Origin: Candidatus Villigracilis proximus
Lineage (GTDB): Bacteria > Chloroflexota > Anaerolineae > Anaerolineales > Villigracilaceae
Direction: 5' to 3'
Assembly: GCA_016715195.1 (NCBI GenBank)
Contig: JADKBB010000015.1
Span: forward strand, 50,131-114,130
Length of the DNA: 64,000 nt
Both the position numbers and the translations under genes were made by a program. The notes under the pieces are model-generated. The model saw only the letters and a program-made list of their open reading frames with translations, ran no database searches and was not told the DNA's origin. Below, one piece after another: positions 55,887 through 64,000 of this stretch. Every line of letters begins with the position of its first letter. Within the stretch, counting starts at the first letter, position 1.

Positions 55887-56990
55887 ATGAAAAATAACAT
55901 ACGCCTTTATCATTTGCTTATTATTCTCGCCTTATTCAGCGGCGCGTGCAATCTGCCTTCAGGCACCAATGGCACAGATACCGCCAGCACCGCTGCCGCA
56001 CAAACCATAGAAGCCTTACTCAGCGCCACCCCCGCCATCGCCGCGATCAGCACATCCACCTTCACCCCCGCCGCTGTCCCCGCCACATTGACACCCATCC
56101 CCATCTTAACCAATACACCGGCAGTTCCGCCTACATCGAATTGCAATGTAATGCAATTCGTTACCGATGTAACCTATCCCGATGGAGCCATAGTGACCCC
56201 GGGACAAAATTTCACAAAAACCTGGCGGCTCAAAAATGCGGGAACCTGCACATGGACCCCTTCCTACGCCGTCGTATTTTCTGACGGCAACTCCATGAAT
56301 GGTCCATCCACACAGGCTTTGACAAGTAACGTCAACCCCGGCCAGACCATAGATATTTCAGTAAACCTGACCGCACCCGCCGCCACCGGCGATCACACCG
56401 GAAACTGGAAAATCAGAGATGCATCAGGCGTGCTGTTTGGAAAATTCTATGTGCAGATCAAATCACAAAGCGCCGTCACAGCCACAAACACATTACCGCC
56501 CGCGGTTGCACAGGTTGTCCTCAATGCAGTCGCTAGTGAAAGCGGAACTCTGTACGAGCCGGCGGCTGGCGCACCCCTCACAATTCTGGCAGGCGACACA
56601 TCCGCCAACGATATTGCCAGAGGCTACATGAGTTTTGACATCTCAGCCTTAAGCGGAAAAACCATACAAAACGCATCACTGGCAATTGGAAGCTGTTCCA
56701 CCATGCAAGACCCATTCACCAGTCTGGGAGGGATTTGGGTGGGCGAAGTGCAATATGCCCTGCCGCTCGATCAATCAGACTATAACATTGCAGGCACAGG
56801 CATTACCCTGCTCAACGCCGTCCCCGGACCGATTGATGTAAAAAACCTTGTCCAAACCCGCACAACGGAAGGCAAGGCCCGCTTCCAAATCCGCCTGCAC
56901 CCTGCCGGCCCCACTGACGCTGACGGTCAGGCAGACTATATATCCTGCAACTCAGGGTCGGTAACACTCACAATCACCTACCAACCCTAA
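55887..56990 (+). CDS. NBR1 (four-tryptophan) Ig-like lipoprotein 1
   Basis: This 367-residue protein has lipobox SGAC at about residue 21, a low-complexity Thr/Pro/Ala linker to ~85 and an NBR1-type domain (~88-190) with FTKTWRLKNAGTCTWTPSY, GGP-like region SMNGPST, and GNWKIRDASGVLFGKFYV. A second beta domain (~210-365) follows (TSANDIARGYMSFDISALSG). First of five paralogues in a row. Such domains are common in Anaerolineae surface proteins but their binding partners are unknown. Confidence 0.87.
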   Translation: MKNNIRLYHLLIILALFSGACNLPSGTNGTDTASTAAAQTIEALLSATPAIAAISTSTFTPAAVPATLTPIPILTNTPAVPPTSNCNVMQFVTDVTYPDGAIVTPGQNFTKTWRLKNAGTCTWTPSYAVVFSDGNSMNGPSTQALTSNVNPGQTIDISVNLTAPAATGDHTGNWKIRDASGVLFGKFYVQIKSQSAVTATNTLPPAVAQVVLNAVASESGTLYEPAAGAPLTILAGDTSANDIARGYMSFDISALSGKTIQNASLAIGSCSTMQDPFTSLGGIWVGEVQYALPLDQSDYNIAGTGITLLNAVPGPIDVKNLVQTRTTEGKARFQIRLHPAGPTDADGQADYISCNSGSVTLTITYQP

Positions 56991-57017
56991 GATTAAAATA
57001 ACAATAGAAATTAAAAA

Positions 57018-57050
57018 ACAGAGCGCCCGGAAAACCGGGCGTTTCTGTTT
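57018..57050 (+). terminator. Rho-independent terminator
   Basis: AAACAG-AGCGCCCGG and CCGGGCGTT-TCTGTTT arms around AAAA, directly after the first NBR1 gene. Confidence 0.82.
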
Positions 57051-57081
57051 AACAGTATAATAATAGACACGAAAGGAAAAA

Positions 57082-58068
57082 ATGTTTAAAACAATAAAAT
57101 ACACACTCTTCACTTTGATCGTAATCGCATCTTTTATCATCACAGCCTGCACAGCAGAAAGTACACCAACCCCTGCCCAGGAATCAGGCATACAAACCGC
57201 AGTAGCGCTGACCGTTGCCGCGCAAAATGCACAGCCCACACTGGCAATCCCAGCGATCATCGGCACGCAAACACCGCTGCAATTCTCACCCACTCTCACA
57301 CCCCTTGCACCTGCCGCCTCGCCCACTCTGCCCGCCTCCAATACAACCGCATCAAAATGCGCCAGCGCAAGCCTGATCAGCGAAACCATTCCTGACGGCA
57401 CCATCTATGCCCCCGGCGAGCAATTTACAAAGACCTGGCAGATCCAAAATACAAGCTCCTGCACCTGGGATACAAGTTACGAGATCGTCTTCTGGGACGG
57501 CGATGTACTTGGCGGCTCATACGTGTATAACCTGCCCCAGGTGACACCACCCCAGGGAGTAGTTCCCATCTCACTTATACTCACCGCCCCCACCGCAGAC
57601 GCAACCTACACCTCCAAATGGATGCTGCAAACCCCTGATGACACCGCGTTTGGCGTCGGCCAATACAGCGCGCCCTTCTACGCCGAAATTGTCGTCTCCG
57701 GCTCAAGCAGCCCCAACTACGCTGTCACCTCAGTCACCTACAGCGTTGTACGCGACCCGGCCACCGGCTGCCCGGCAAACGTCAACCACATTGTTTATGC
57801 CACCATCACCACCAATGGTCCGCTCAAATTTAATTACATCTGGCTGCAACAGGATAACAATAGTGGAGAGAACCATGGCGGCCCCGGCAAGGGAACCATA
57901 ATCATGGAAGCCGCCGGAACCAAGACCATTACCCGCGAGTGGAAACTCCACCTTGGAAGCGCACCCGGAAGCCAACGCTGGATCGCACTCGGCATCACAA
58001 CATTGCCCGACGGCGAATACATTGAATATCGCCCCGGTCAATATTTCACCTATTTATGCGGTTCATAG
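57082..58068 (+). CDS. NBR1 Ig-like lipoprotein 2
   Basis: This 328-residue protein has lipobox ITAC, a Thr/Pro-rich linker and an NBR1 domain at ~100-215 (FTKTWQIQNTSSCTWDTSY, SKWMLQTPDDTAFG). The C-terminal ~110 residues form a separate domain (SVTYSVVRDPATGCPANVNH to YFTYLCGS) seen in no other copy of the array. Its own terminator follows. Confidence 0.86.
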   Translation: MFKTIKYTLFTLIVIASFIITACTAESTPTPAQESGIQTAVALTVAAQNAQPTLAIPAIIGTQTPLQFSPTLTPLAPAASPTLPASNTTASKCASASLISETIPDGTIYAPGEQFTKTWQIQNTSSCTWDTSYEIVFWDGDVLGGSYVYNLPQVTPPQGVVPISLILTAPTADATYTSKWMLQTPDDTAFGVGQYSAPFYAEIVVSGSSSPNYAVTSVTYSVVRDPATGCPANVNHIVYATITTNGPLKFNYIWLQQDNNSGENHGGPGKGTIIMEAAGTKTITREWKLHLGSAPGSQRWIALGITTLPDGEYIEYRPGQYFTYLCGS

Positions 58069-58095
58069 CCCTCCAATAAAAAAAATATAGATCAT

Positions 58096-58130
58096 AAAAA
58101 GAAGCCGCTGGCATAAAGCGGCTTCTTTTT
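58096..58130 (+). terminator. Rho-independent terminator
   Basis: AAAAAGAAGCCGCT and AGCGGCTTCTTTTT perfect arms, 7-nt loop, T-run. Confidence 0.88.
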
Positions 58131-58197
58131 TATTGGGAACCATTTCCACAGTGAAAACGTCTTTAATCTTTGGAAACCTACATTTTGGAGAAAACCC

Positions 58198-59481
58198 ATG
58201 TCCATCAAAAAATCAGCCCTCGCCCTTTTTATTGTCTTTATCAGCATCGTCCAATTGGCATGTAACGTCCCGTCAAATTCAGCGACACCGGATACCTTCG
58301 CCACTTTAAATGGACTATACACCGCATCAGCCCAGACGCTGGAAGCTGCTTCAACCCAATCAATTTTTACCGCCACCCCCGGCCTGCCTCTGCCAAGCGC
58401 CACTGCGAGCGGATCCACTCCCCTCACAGCCACGAACACGCTCATTCCGCAGACACCAGTTCCAGTGTCCAGATGTGATGCGGCGCAATTCGTCAGCGAT
58501 ATCACCTATCCAGATGGAAGTCTGGTCGCGCGCAATAATACCTTCGTCAAAATTTGGCGCATTAAAAATATCGGCACCTGCTCCTGGACAACTTCCTACG
58601 CGCTGGTCTTCACCGGCGGCGACTCAATGAGCGGCCCCTCAGCCGTAGCCCTGACAAAAACCGTCAACCCGGGTGATAGTATTGAGATGCCTGTCACATT
58701 TACCGCGCCAAACAAAGATGGAAATTATCGCGGATATTGGAAACTGCGCAACGCCGCCAATGTTTTATTCGGCATCGGCACGCAGGCCGATACTGCTTTT
58801 TGGGTGGATATAAAAGTAACCGGCCCGGCCTATATTGCCTATGATTTTATAAGCAATCATTGCGCCGCGACCTGGGAAAATGGCAGCGGAGCGCTGGCCT
58901 GCGGAGTGGATGGCGGCATTAATGGCTCTGCGATCAGACTAAATGCCCCGGTCATGGAAGATGGCTCAACCGAAGATGAACCCGGCCTGCTGACTGTGCC
59001 GCAGGATAAAAATAACGGCTTCATCAGCGGACAATATCCGTCCATGGTTGTGCAGGCTGGAGATCGTTTCCGCACGATTGTGAACTGTCAACACGGCACA
59101 AAAAACTGTGATGTGTTCTTCCGCTTGAATTATAAAATTAATGGGCAGATCAAAACACTTGCAAGCTGGCACGAAATATATGAAGGCAAGTATTACCCCG
59201 TAGACCTTGACCTGAGCAGTCTCGCGGGTCAAACCGTCAACTTTATTCTGGTCGTGGATGCAAACGGCGCACAGAAGAACGATCAGGCGATCTGGCTCAA
59301 CCCGCATATTATTCGTCAGGGTACGCCGCCGCCCACAGCCACATTCACCTTCACCCCCACGCTGACCCCAAGTGCCAGCCCAACGATAACTTTTACACCC
59401 ACCGAAACATTTACGCCTACCCCCACATTCACACTTACGCCCACCTTCACGCCCAGCCCCACTAATACGCCCACGCCGTAG
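58198..59481 (+). CDS. NBR1 Ig-like lipoprotein 3 with Thr/Pro tail
   Basis: This 427-residue protein has lipobox QLAC, a Thr/Pro-rich linker, an NBR1 domain at ~95-205 (FVKIWRIKNIGTCSWTTSY, GYWKLRNAANVLFG), a ~165-residue beta domain (YIAYDFISNHCAATW to IIRQG) and a 50-residue tail made of repeated FTPT/PTPTF units. Such tails often hold a domain away from the membrane or serve as glycosylation targets. Tail at the C-terminus is opposite to the lipid anchor. Confidence 0.86.
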   Translation: MSIKKSALALFIVFISIVQLACNVPSNSATPDTFATLNGLYTASAQTLEAASTQSIFTATPGLPLPSATASGSTPLTATNTLIPQTPVPVSRCDAAQFVSDITYPDGSLVARNNTFVKIWRIKNIGTCSWTTSYALVFTGGDSMSGPSAVALTKTVNPGDSIEMPVTFTAPNKDGNYRGYWKLRNAANVLFGIGTQADTAFWVDIKVTGPAYIAYDFISNHCAATWENGSGALACGVDGGINGSAIRLNAPVMEDGSTEDEPGLLTVPQDKNNGFISGQYPSMVVQAGDRFRTIVNCQHGTKNCDVFFRLNYKINGQIKTLASWHEIYEGKYYPVDLDLSSLAGQTVNFILVVDANGAQKNDQAIWLNPHIIRQGTPPPTATFTFTPTLTPSASPTITFTPTETFTPTPTFTLTPTFTPSPTNTPTP

Positions 59482-59522
59482 GTGCGTTATAATAAAGTTA
59501 ACTATTTTCGGAGGTTACTACC

Positions 59523-60242
59523 ATGAAATTAAGTAAAACCCTTTGGCTGATCGGCGTAATGATTCCAGCCGTCATCCTAAGCGCGTGTAATTTAGGCGCA
59601 ACAGCCGTACCAACACAAGACCCGGGCGTGGTTCAAACAGAAGCATTTAATCTTGTTATGACACAATCTGCCTTGCAGCAAACTCAAACAGCAATGGCGA
59701 TCCCGCCCACTGCTGTGCCGACAAATACACTCATGCCCCTTCCTACACAGGGATTATTCCCCACGGCAGCGTTGGGCGGGAATACAGCCATTCCACTGAA
59801 TACCCAACTGCCCGGCTTAACTCCGCTCGCATCTCCGGTTCCAACTCTGGGAGTGATTTCAACAGTCACTACCAAGAACGGCTGTAACGATGGCGGGTTT
59901 GTAGGTGAAACCGCCCCATTTGACGGCGCAAAGCTTAAGAATTTCAAGGAAATTACAAAAGGCTGGACGATTGTCAACCTCGGCACATGCACATGGGATG
60001 AAGGCTACACATTTGCTTTTAACACAGAACTTTCCAGCCCTGAATTAAAAGGGTACGACATCGTTTATAAAAAATCAGACGATTTTACACTGCCCGGTGA
60101 AAGCCAATCCTTCATTGTGAAATTAACCGTCCCCGGCGGAAAAACCAAGGAAGTTGAATACGTGGGTTACTGGAAGCTAAAAGATGATGCGGGCAATTTC
60201 TTTGGACCGCTCGTTTCGATCAAGATTATCGCGGTACCATAA
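59523..60242 (+). CDS. NBR1 Ig-like lipoprotein 4
   Basis: This 239-residue protein has lipobox LSAC, a Thr/Pro/Gln linker and one NBR1 domain (~125-237) with ITKGWTIVNLGTCTWDEGY and GYWKLKDDAGNFFG. It is reduced to anchor, linker and one domain. GGAGG lies upstream of the ATG. Confidence 0.86.
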   Translation: MKLSKTLWLIGVMIPAVILSACNLGATAVPTQDPGVVQTEAFNLVMTQSALQQTQTAMAIPPTAVPTNTLMPLPTQGLFPTAALGGNTAIPLNTQLPGLTPLASPVPTLGVISTVTTKNGCNDGGFVGETAPFDGAKLKNFKEITKGWTIVNLGTCTWDEGYTFAFNTELSSPELKGYDIVYKKSDDFTLPGESQSFIVKLTVPGGKTKEVEYVGYWKLKDDAGNFFGPLVSIKIIAVP

Positions 60243-60302
60243 TTAACTGGTTTCATTAACCACACTCAACAACCATTGTTCAAGAAAAGCAAGAGAGGAA
60301 AA

Positions 60303-60920
60303 ATGAAAGTTAGATTGATTATCCTGACACTAACAGCCGCATTAATTCTAGCCGCCTGCGCACCCGCCACACCCATTGAACCCACCCCTGATGTGCTTGC
60401 CATCCGCACTTCAGCGGCAAATACAGTCATTGCAGAATTTACTCTTACCGCCGCAGCCTTCACCCCCACGCCCCTGCCGCCCACAGAGACACCCATTCCG
60501 CCGCCGCCGACAGAAACTCCAACTGCCGCATACGCAACAGACCCAACTCAAATTGCACTTGGCACACCAGGCGAATTATGCGACAACCTTACATTTGACA
60601 ATGCCACTGTAGATGTGACCATTCTGGACGGCGCGCAAATGACACCCGGCCAGGAATTTGTAAAAACATGGAAGATCAAGAACACAGGAATTTGCGCCTG
60701 GGGTGATGGCTATGGCCTCATTTATGCAGGCTATGCCGACCAGATGAGCGGCGAACCTGTACCGCTTGGCACATTGGTTGAAGTCGGGCAGGAAGTTGAC
60801 GTATCCGTCAATTTCAAAGCGCCAGCAAAAGTTGGTGAATATACCAGCGCATGGCAAATGTCCAACGCCAAAGGCATTCCATTTGGCAAAGCCATTTTCG
60901 TGAAGATCATCGTCAAATAA
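60303..60920 (+). CDS. NBR1 Ig-like lipoprotein 5
   Basis: The start at 60303 (MKVRLIILTLTAALILAAC) gives a clean lipoprotein signal with a GAGAGG site upstream; the longer in-frame start at 60276 adds nine basic residues. The 205-residue product has one NBR1 domain (FVKTWKIKNTGICAWGDGY, SAWQMSNAKGIPFG). Last in the array, followed by a terminator. Confidence 0.86.
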   Translation: MKVRLIILTLTAALILAACAPATPIEPTPDVLAIRTSAANTVIAEFTLTAAAFTPTPLPPTETPIPPPPTETPTAAYATDPTQIALGTPGELCDNLTFDNATVDVTILDGAQMTPGQEFVKTWKIKNTGICAWGDGYGLIYAGYADQMSGEPVPLGTLVEVGQEVDVSVNFKAPAKVGEYTSAWQMSNAKGIPFGKAIFVKIIVK

Positions 60921-60969
60921 AAATTGACTTGGCAACGCCAGGTTATTTGAAAGTAATCTTGTGATCCAA

Positions 60970-61005
60970 AACAGGGCAGGCTTTTCAGCTTGCCCTGTTT
61001 TTTTT
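60970..61005 (+). terminator. Rho-independent terminator ending the NBR1 array
   Basis: AACAGGGCAGGCT and AGCTTGCCCTGTT arms (one G-U pair), short loop, T8 run. Confidence 0.87.
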
Positions 61006-61038
61006 ATACTGCACGATAATAATGGCGGATTTATTCTT

Positions 61039-62520
61039 TCAGGCTATTGAATATTTAATCCCGTATAAGCCTCGTACATGCTGATAAACCACTTCACACT
61101 TCTGGTCATATAAATCTTTGGTGTAAGGCTCTGGGAGTTGTTCGAGGGCGTCGAATATCGCCACGCGGACGGCGGCGCGGGTCTTCTGTTGTTTGCGCCA
61201 ATCGAGGACGATGCGTTCGGCTTTGAGGGTGTCGAGCAGTTCTTTGGCGACCTGTTTGACTTGCTCGCGTTCTTTTTTGTTGAGTTTGATGTTGGGGCGG
61301 ATGAGCAAATCGAAGATGGCGAGTTCTTCTTCGGATAGGTTTTCAGAGATGCCACGCTGCTCTTCTTCACTCAGGGAGCGGGCGAAGGAAATCACTTCCA
61401 CAAAGAAGGTATCGATATCTTTGCCGCCCGCGTTGTAGTCGGCGATGAGTTGCTCGAATTTGGCGGCGAAATCTACGCGGGATTTGTTGACTCGCAGCAT
61501 GGCTTGCAGTTGGGCGTTGATTTTTCCGCGCAGGCGGTCGAGTTCGATGTTCTTGCGGCTTTTGTCGAACATCTTCTTGAGGGCTTCAAAATCCACTTTG
61601 GACATATCGAGCACGTGCGAGCCTGCGGCGTTCTTGATGATATATTGCTCTTTGACCTTGATGGACTTATCGAGCACGCGGTTGACTTCTGCCATGACTG
61701 CTGAGAGGTCGGTGAGGTCTTGCGAGTTGTTATTGCGGACGCGTTCGGCGAGCACTTGAATGGCTTTGCGTTCCATGCTGAATTGACCCGCTGAGACATC
61801 GGGCAGGATGGCTTGGAAGAGTCGTTCCACTTTGAGGGCGTGCGTGATAAAGCCCGCCTTGCTCTGGTCGTTGACCAGAATCGCGTTCACGGCGTCATCC
61901 ATAAGACCGATGCGGACAAATTCATCTTTGGCTTTGATAATCTTGCCGAGGTCGGAGCCGACGCCGCGCAGGAATTTCTTTGCTTCTTCGAGGGCGGTGC
62001 GCAGTTCGTTGACCAATGCCTGCTTGGCTTCGACGGGGAGTTCGCCCGCTTTGATTCCGCCACCCGAAGCGGAGCCGTAAATGGCGAGGGCGGATTTGAG
62101 GTCTTTGAAGATACCGATGTAATCCACAATCAAGCCGTTGTTCTTGTCGGCGAAGACGCGATTGGCGCGGGCGATGGTCTGCATGAGCGTATGATTGCGC
62201 ATGGGCTTATCGAGGTAAATCGTGGAGCAGCTCTTTACATCGAAGCCCGTCATCCACATGGCGCAGACAAAGACAATGCGCAGCGGATTCGTGGCGTCTT
62301 TGAATTTTTCATCGAGTTGTTCGGTGACCATGCGCTTGCGATGCGGTTCAATATCGAGACCGAGTTCGCGCATGTCGGCGACTTCGTTCTGGCTTTTGGG
62401 AGATGACGACCGCCATGTCGGTCTCGCGCATGAAGGCGAGTTTGGATCCGATATCAGGCTTGAGCATGGGGTCGACGGTGTCGAGGTCGGCTTCCAAGTA
62501 TGGCGCGTTGAATGTTCCAA
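61039..62520 (-). CDS. hsdR: Type I restriction endonuclease HsdR, C-terminal part (frameshifted)
   Basis: From about residue 45 (SQNEVADMRELGLDIEPHRKR) the frame matches HsdR: helicase motif VI in MQTIARANRVFADKNNG, GLIVDYIGIFKDLKSALAIYG, and the helical C-terminal region. The first ~40 residues are from a wrong frame. The real connection passes through a third frame at about 62400-62510 (NAPYLEADLDTVDPML, then SKLAFMRETDMAVVIS), so two single-base insertions separate it from the N-terminal part. Confidence 0.85.
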   Translation of the reverse strand: MEHSTRHTWKPTSTPSTPCSSLISDPNSPSCARPTWRSSSPKSQNEVADMRELGLDIEPHRKRMVTEQLDEKFKDATNPLRIVFVCAMWMTGFDVKSCSTIYLDKPMRNHTLMQTIARANRVFADKNNGLIVDYIGIFKDLKSALAIYGSASGGGIKAGELPVEAKQALVNELRTALEEAKKFLRGVGSDLGKIIKAKDEFVRIGLMDDAVNAILVNDQSKAGFITHALKVERLFQAILPDVSAGQFSMERKAIQVLAERVRNNNSQDLTDLSAVMAEVNRVLDKSIKVKEQYIIKNAAGSHVLDMSKVDFEALKKMFDKSRKNIELDRLRGKINAQLQAMLRVNKSRVDFAAKFEQLIADYNAGGKDIDTFFVEVISFARSLSEEEQRGISENLSEEELAIFDLLIRPNIKLNKKEREQVKQVAKELLDTLKAERIVLDWRKQQKTRAAVRVAIFDALEQLPEPYTKDLYDQKCEVVYQHVRGLYGIKYSIA

Positions 62521-64000
62521 TGCTTTTGAACTTTATCGAACATCCTGACCGTGGTGGCTTTGTCAATCGAGACCACCATCGCTTTGCCAGGGAAGCCGCG
62601 TCCCATGAAATGCAGGACGATATCTTCGGCGATTTTTTCGAGGCGTTCGTCGCGGGTTATCAAATCATATTCGTGCGGGAATTCGCGGGCGAGTTTGGAT
62701 TCTTCTTCGGTGTCCAGTTCGGCGCGTTCGAGCACGGATTCGAGTTCGGGGTTGAGGTTCTTGTTGGCGAGTTCCACTTCGGGGATGCGGTTCTCGTAAT
62801 AGAGCGGAACCGTGGCGTTATCTTCGACCGATTGCTTGAAGTTGTACACGCTGACATAATCACCAAAGACCTTTTTGGTTTGTTCTTCGCCCGCCATGAG
62901 CGGCGTGCCTGTGAAGCCGAGGAAGGCGGCATGGGGCAGGGCGTTGCGCATGTTGAGGGCGAGCGTGTCGTATTGGGAGCGGTGGGCTTCGTCAGTGATG
63001 ACAATAATGTCAGAACGCTGAGACAGGACAGGGTGGGGTTCGCCGCGCTGAGTCCCAAATTTTTGAATGGTTGTGAAAACGTAGCGGTGGTCTTCATCCG
63101 CCAGCATTTGGCGCAGGTGTTCCCTATCCTGTGCGCGGGTCTTTTCTTCGGGTTCGGTGACCGCGCCTGTGCCTGCGAAGTTCTTGTAAATCTGGTCATC
63201 CAAATCAATGCGGTCGGTGACGATGAGGAACGTCCAATTGCCTGCGAGTTTGCGTTGCACCTTTTGGGCGAAGTAAATCATGGAGTAGGATTTACCGCTG
63301 CCCTGCGTGTGCCAGAAGACGCCGAGCCGACCTTGATTCTTGCGGATGTTTTCAACAGCGTCAAAAGAATTATTGACACCGAGATATTGATGATTCATCG
63401 GGGCGAGTTTTTGCAAGCCATCTTTGGTTTCGGTATAGAGGATGAAGTTCTCGACGATATCAAGCAGGCGGGATTTTTCGCACACGCCGCGCAGTACCGT
63501 ATCGAGCGAGATGACGCCTCTTTCGCCCTCGGAGTTGATTCGTTTCCACTCGTTGAAGTGTTCCCACTCTGCGCTGAGACTGCCCAGCCGCGTGGCGGAG
63601 CCGTTGGAGAGGATGATGAGGGCGTTGTACCAGAAGAGCTGGGGGATGGCTTCTTTGTAATCGCGCAGGTTGTCGCGGTAGGCGTGCGCGAGTTGTTTGT
63701 GACTGGCTTTGAGTTCGATGAAGACCAGCGGCAAGCCGTTGACGAAGCCGAGCAGGTCGGTGCGGCGGGTGTAGATGTTGCCTGTGACCCAAAGTTGGGA
63801 GACGAGCAGGAAGTCGTTCTCTTTGGGATGTTCCCACTCCATCACGCGGACGGTCTCTTCGCGTTGCCGACCTTCATCATCCTTGAACTTGACCTTGACG
63901 CCATCTTTGATGAGTTTGTACACATCCTGATTGGCGGCGATGGGCAGAAGCGTGGCACGCTCGCGGATGATTTCAGCGATGGCGAGTTCGATGGCGACCG
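62454..64000 (-). CDS. hsdR: Type I restriction endonuclease HsdR, N-terminal part (runs off window)
   Basis: The open frame continues past 63923 to the right edge (VAIELAIAEIIRERATLLPIAANQD before the VYKLIKDG stretch), so the true start lies outside. It has the nuclease motif (TDLLGFVNGLPLVFIELKAS; Asp, Glu and Lys of the PD-ExK site), translocase Walker A HTQGSGKSYS, DEAH box ITDEAHRSQYD and motif III GFTGTPL. It becomes wrong after VQKHWN (about 62515). The hsdM and hsdS genes would lie outside the window. Confidence 0.88.
   Translation of the reverse strand, partial: VAIELAIAEIIRERATLLPIAANQDVYKLIKDGVKVKFKDDEGRQREETVRVMEWEHPKENDFLLVSQLWVTGNIYTRRTDLLGFVNGLPLVFIELKASHKQLAHAYRDNLRDYKEAIPQLFWYNALIILSNGSATRLGSLSAEWEHFNEWKRINSEGERGVISLDTVLRGVCEKSRLLDIVENFILYTETKDGLQKLAPMNHQYLGVNNSFDAVENIRKNQGRLGVFWHTQGSGKSYSMIYFAQKVQRKLAGNWTFLIVTDRIDLDDQIYKNFAGTGAVTEPEEKTRAQDREHLRQMLADEDHRYVFTTIQKFGTQRGEPHPVLSQRSDIIVITDEAHRSQYDTLALNMRNALPHAAFLGFTGTPLMAGEEQTKKVFGDYVSVYNFKQSVEDNATVPLYYENRIPEVELANKNLNPELESVLERAELDTEEESKLAREFPHEYDLITRDERLEKIAEDIVLHFMGRGFPGKAMVVSIDKATTVRMFDKVQKHWNIQRAILGSRPRHRRPHAQA

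Noticed and set aside
61039..64000. HsdR as a true pseudogene
   Set aside because: Two single-base insertions at or near short homopolymers account for the breaks, and all motifs are intact, in keeping with other indels in this assembly.

Overview
The window looks like chromosome from an anaerobic or facultative member of the Chloroflexota, probably Anaerolineae. This is inferred from gene content, not from a marker search. The clues are many Thr/Pro/Ala-linker lipoproteins with a C-terminal-most lipobox Cys, five secreted NBR1-type Ig-like lipoproteins, a selenocysteine formate dehydrogenase with tungstate uptake genes, and long multi-PAS sensor kinases. I saw no rRNA, tRNA, CRISPR array, phage or intact transposase gene.

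Region 1 (1-14.8 kb) is a formate dehydrogenase and tungstate/molybdate island. On the minus strand lie a NuoE-NuoF fusion, an Fe-S electron-transfer subunit, a catalytic subunit read through an in-frame TGA (selenocysteine, with an fdhF-like SECIS hairpin directly behind it) and fdhD, cut by the window edge. Divergent on the plus strand are an HTH/PBP-like regulator, lipoproteins with sulfite-oxidase-fold-like domains, a TiaS-like protein overlapping a membrane protein, a WtpAB-type importer without its own ATPase, and a Tup-type importer whose binding protein is fused to one of the lipoprotein domains.

Region 2 (14.8-27 kb) is mixed housekeeping: a small Cys-rich protein, a DUF1232 membrane protein with a PQQ-type sugar dehydrogenase, a YacP-like NYN protein, an orphan lipoprotein, an HDAC-family deacetylase, a secreted alpha/beta hydrolase, a zinc-ribbon membrane protein, a BaiN/HI0933-type flavoprotein, a DUF1801 protein and a histidine ammonia-lyase homologue.

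Region 3 (27-37 kb) holds two giant PAS/GAF signalling genes: a PAS-GAF-PAS-GGDEF diguanylate cyclase and a ten-PAS hybrid histidine kinase. Both are interrupted by single-base frameshifts, and the first also by a G-rich tract with 33 consecutive G.

Region 4 (37-45.3 kb) is the most interesting part. A tight operon encodes a carrier protein, an acyl-CoA-dehydrogenase-like flavoenzyme, an amino acid:[carrier protein] ligase (a seryl-tRNA-synthetase homologue), a DUF1839 protein, a GH2 beta-mannosidase-like glycosidase and a double alpha/beta hydrolase. It is bracketed by two 144-bp direct repeats. It looks like a carrier-protein-dependent amino acid modification/transfer pathway of unknown product.

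Region 5 (45.3-56 kb) has a PIG-L deacetylase, a phytol/dolichol-kinase-like protein, trmD, an MFS transporter and a complete BMP-type nucleoside ABC importer (two binding lipoproteins, two permeases, a double ATPase). Region 6 (56-61 kb) is a tandem array of five NBR1-domain lipoproteins, three of the five genes followed by a hairpin terminator. Region 7 (61-64 kb) is a type I restriction HsdR, running off the edge and carrying two frameshifts. About seven indel-like lesions across the window, mostly at short homopolymers, suggest uncorrected assembly errors rather than real gene decay.
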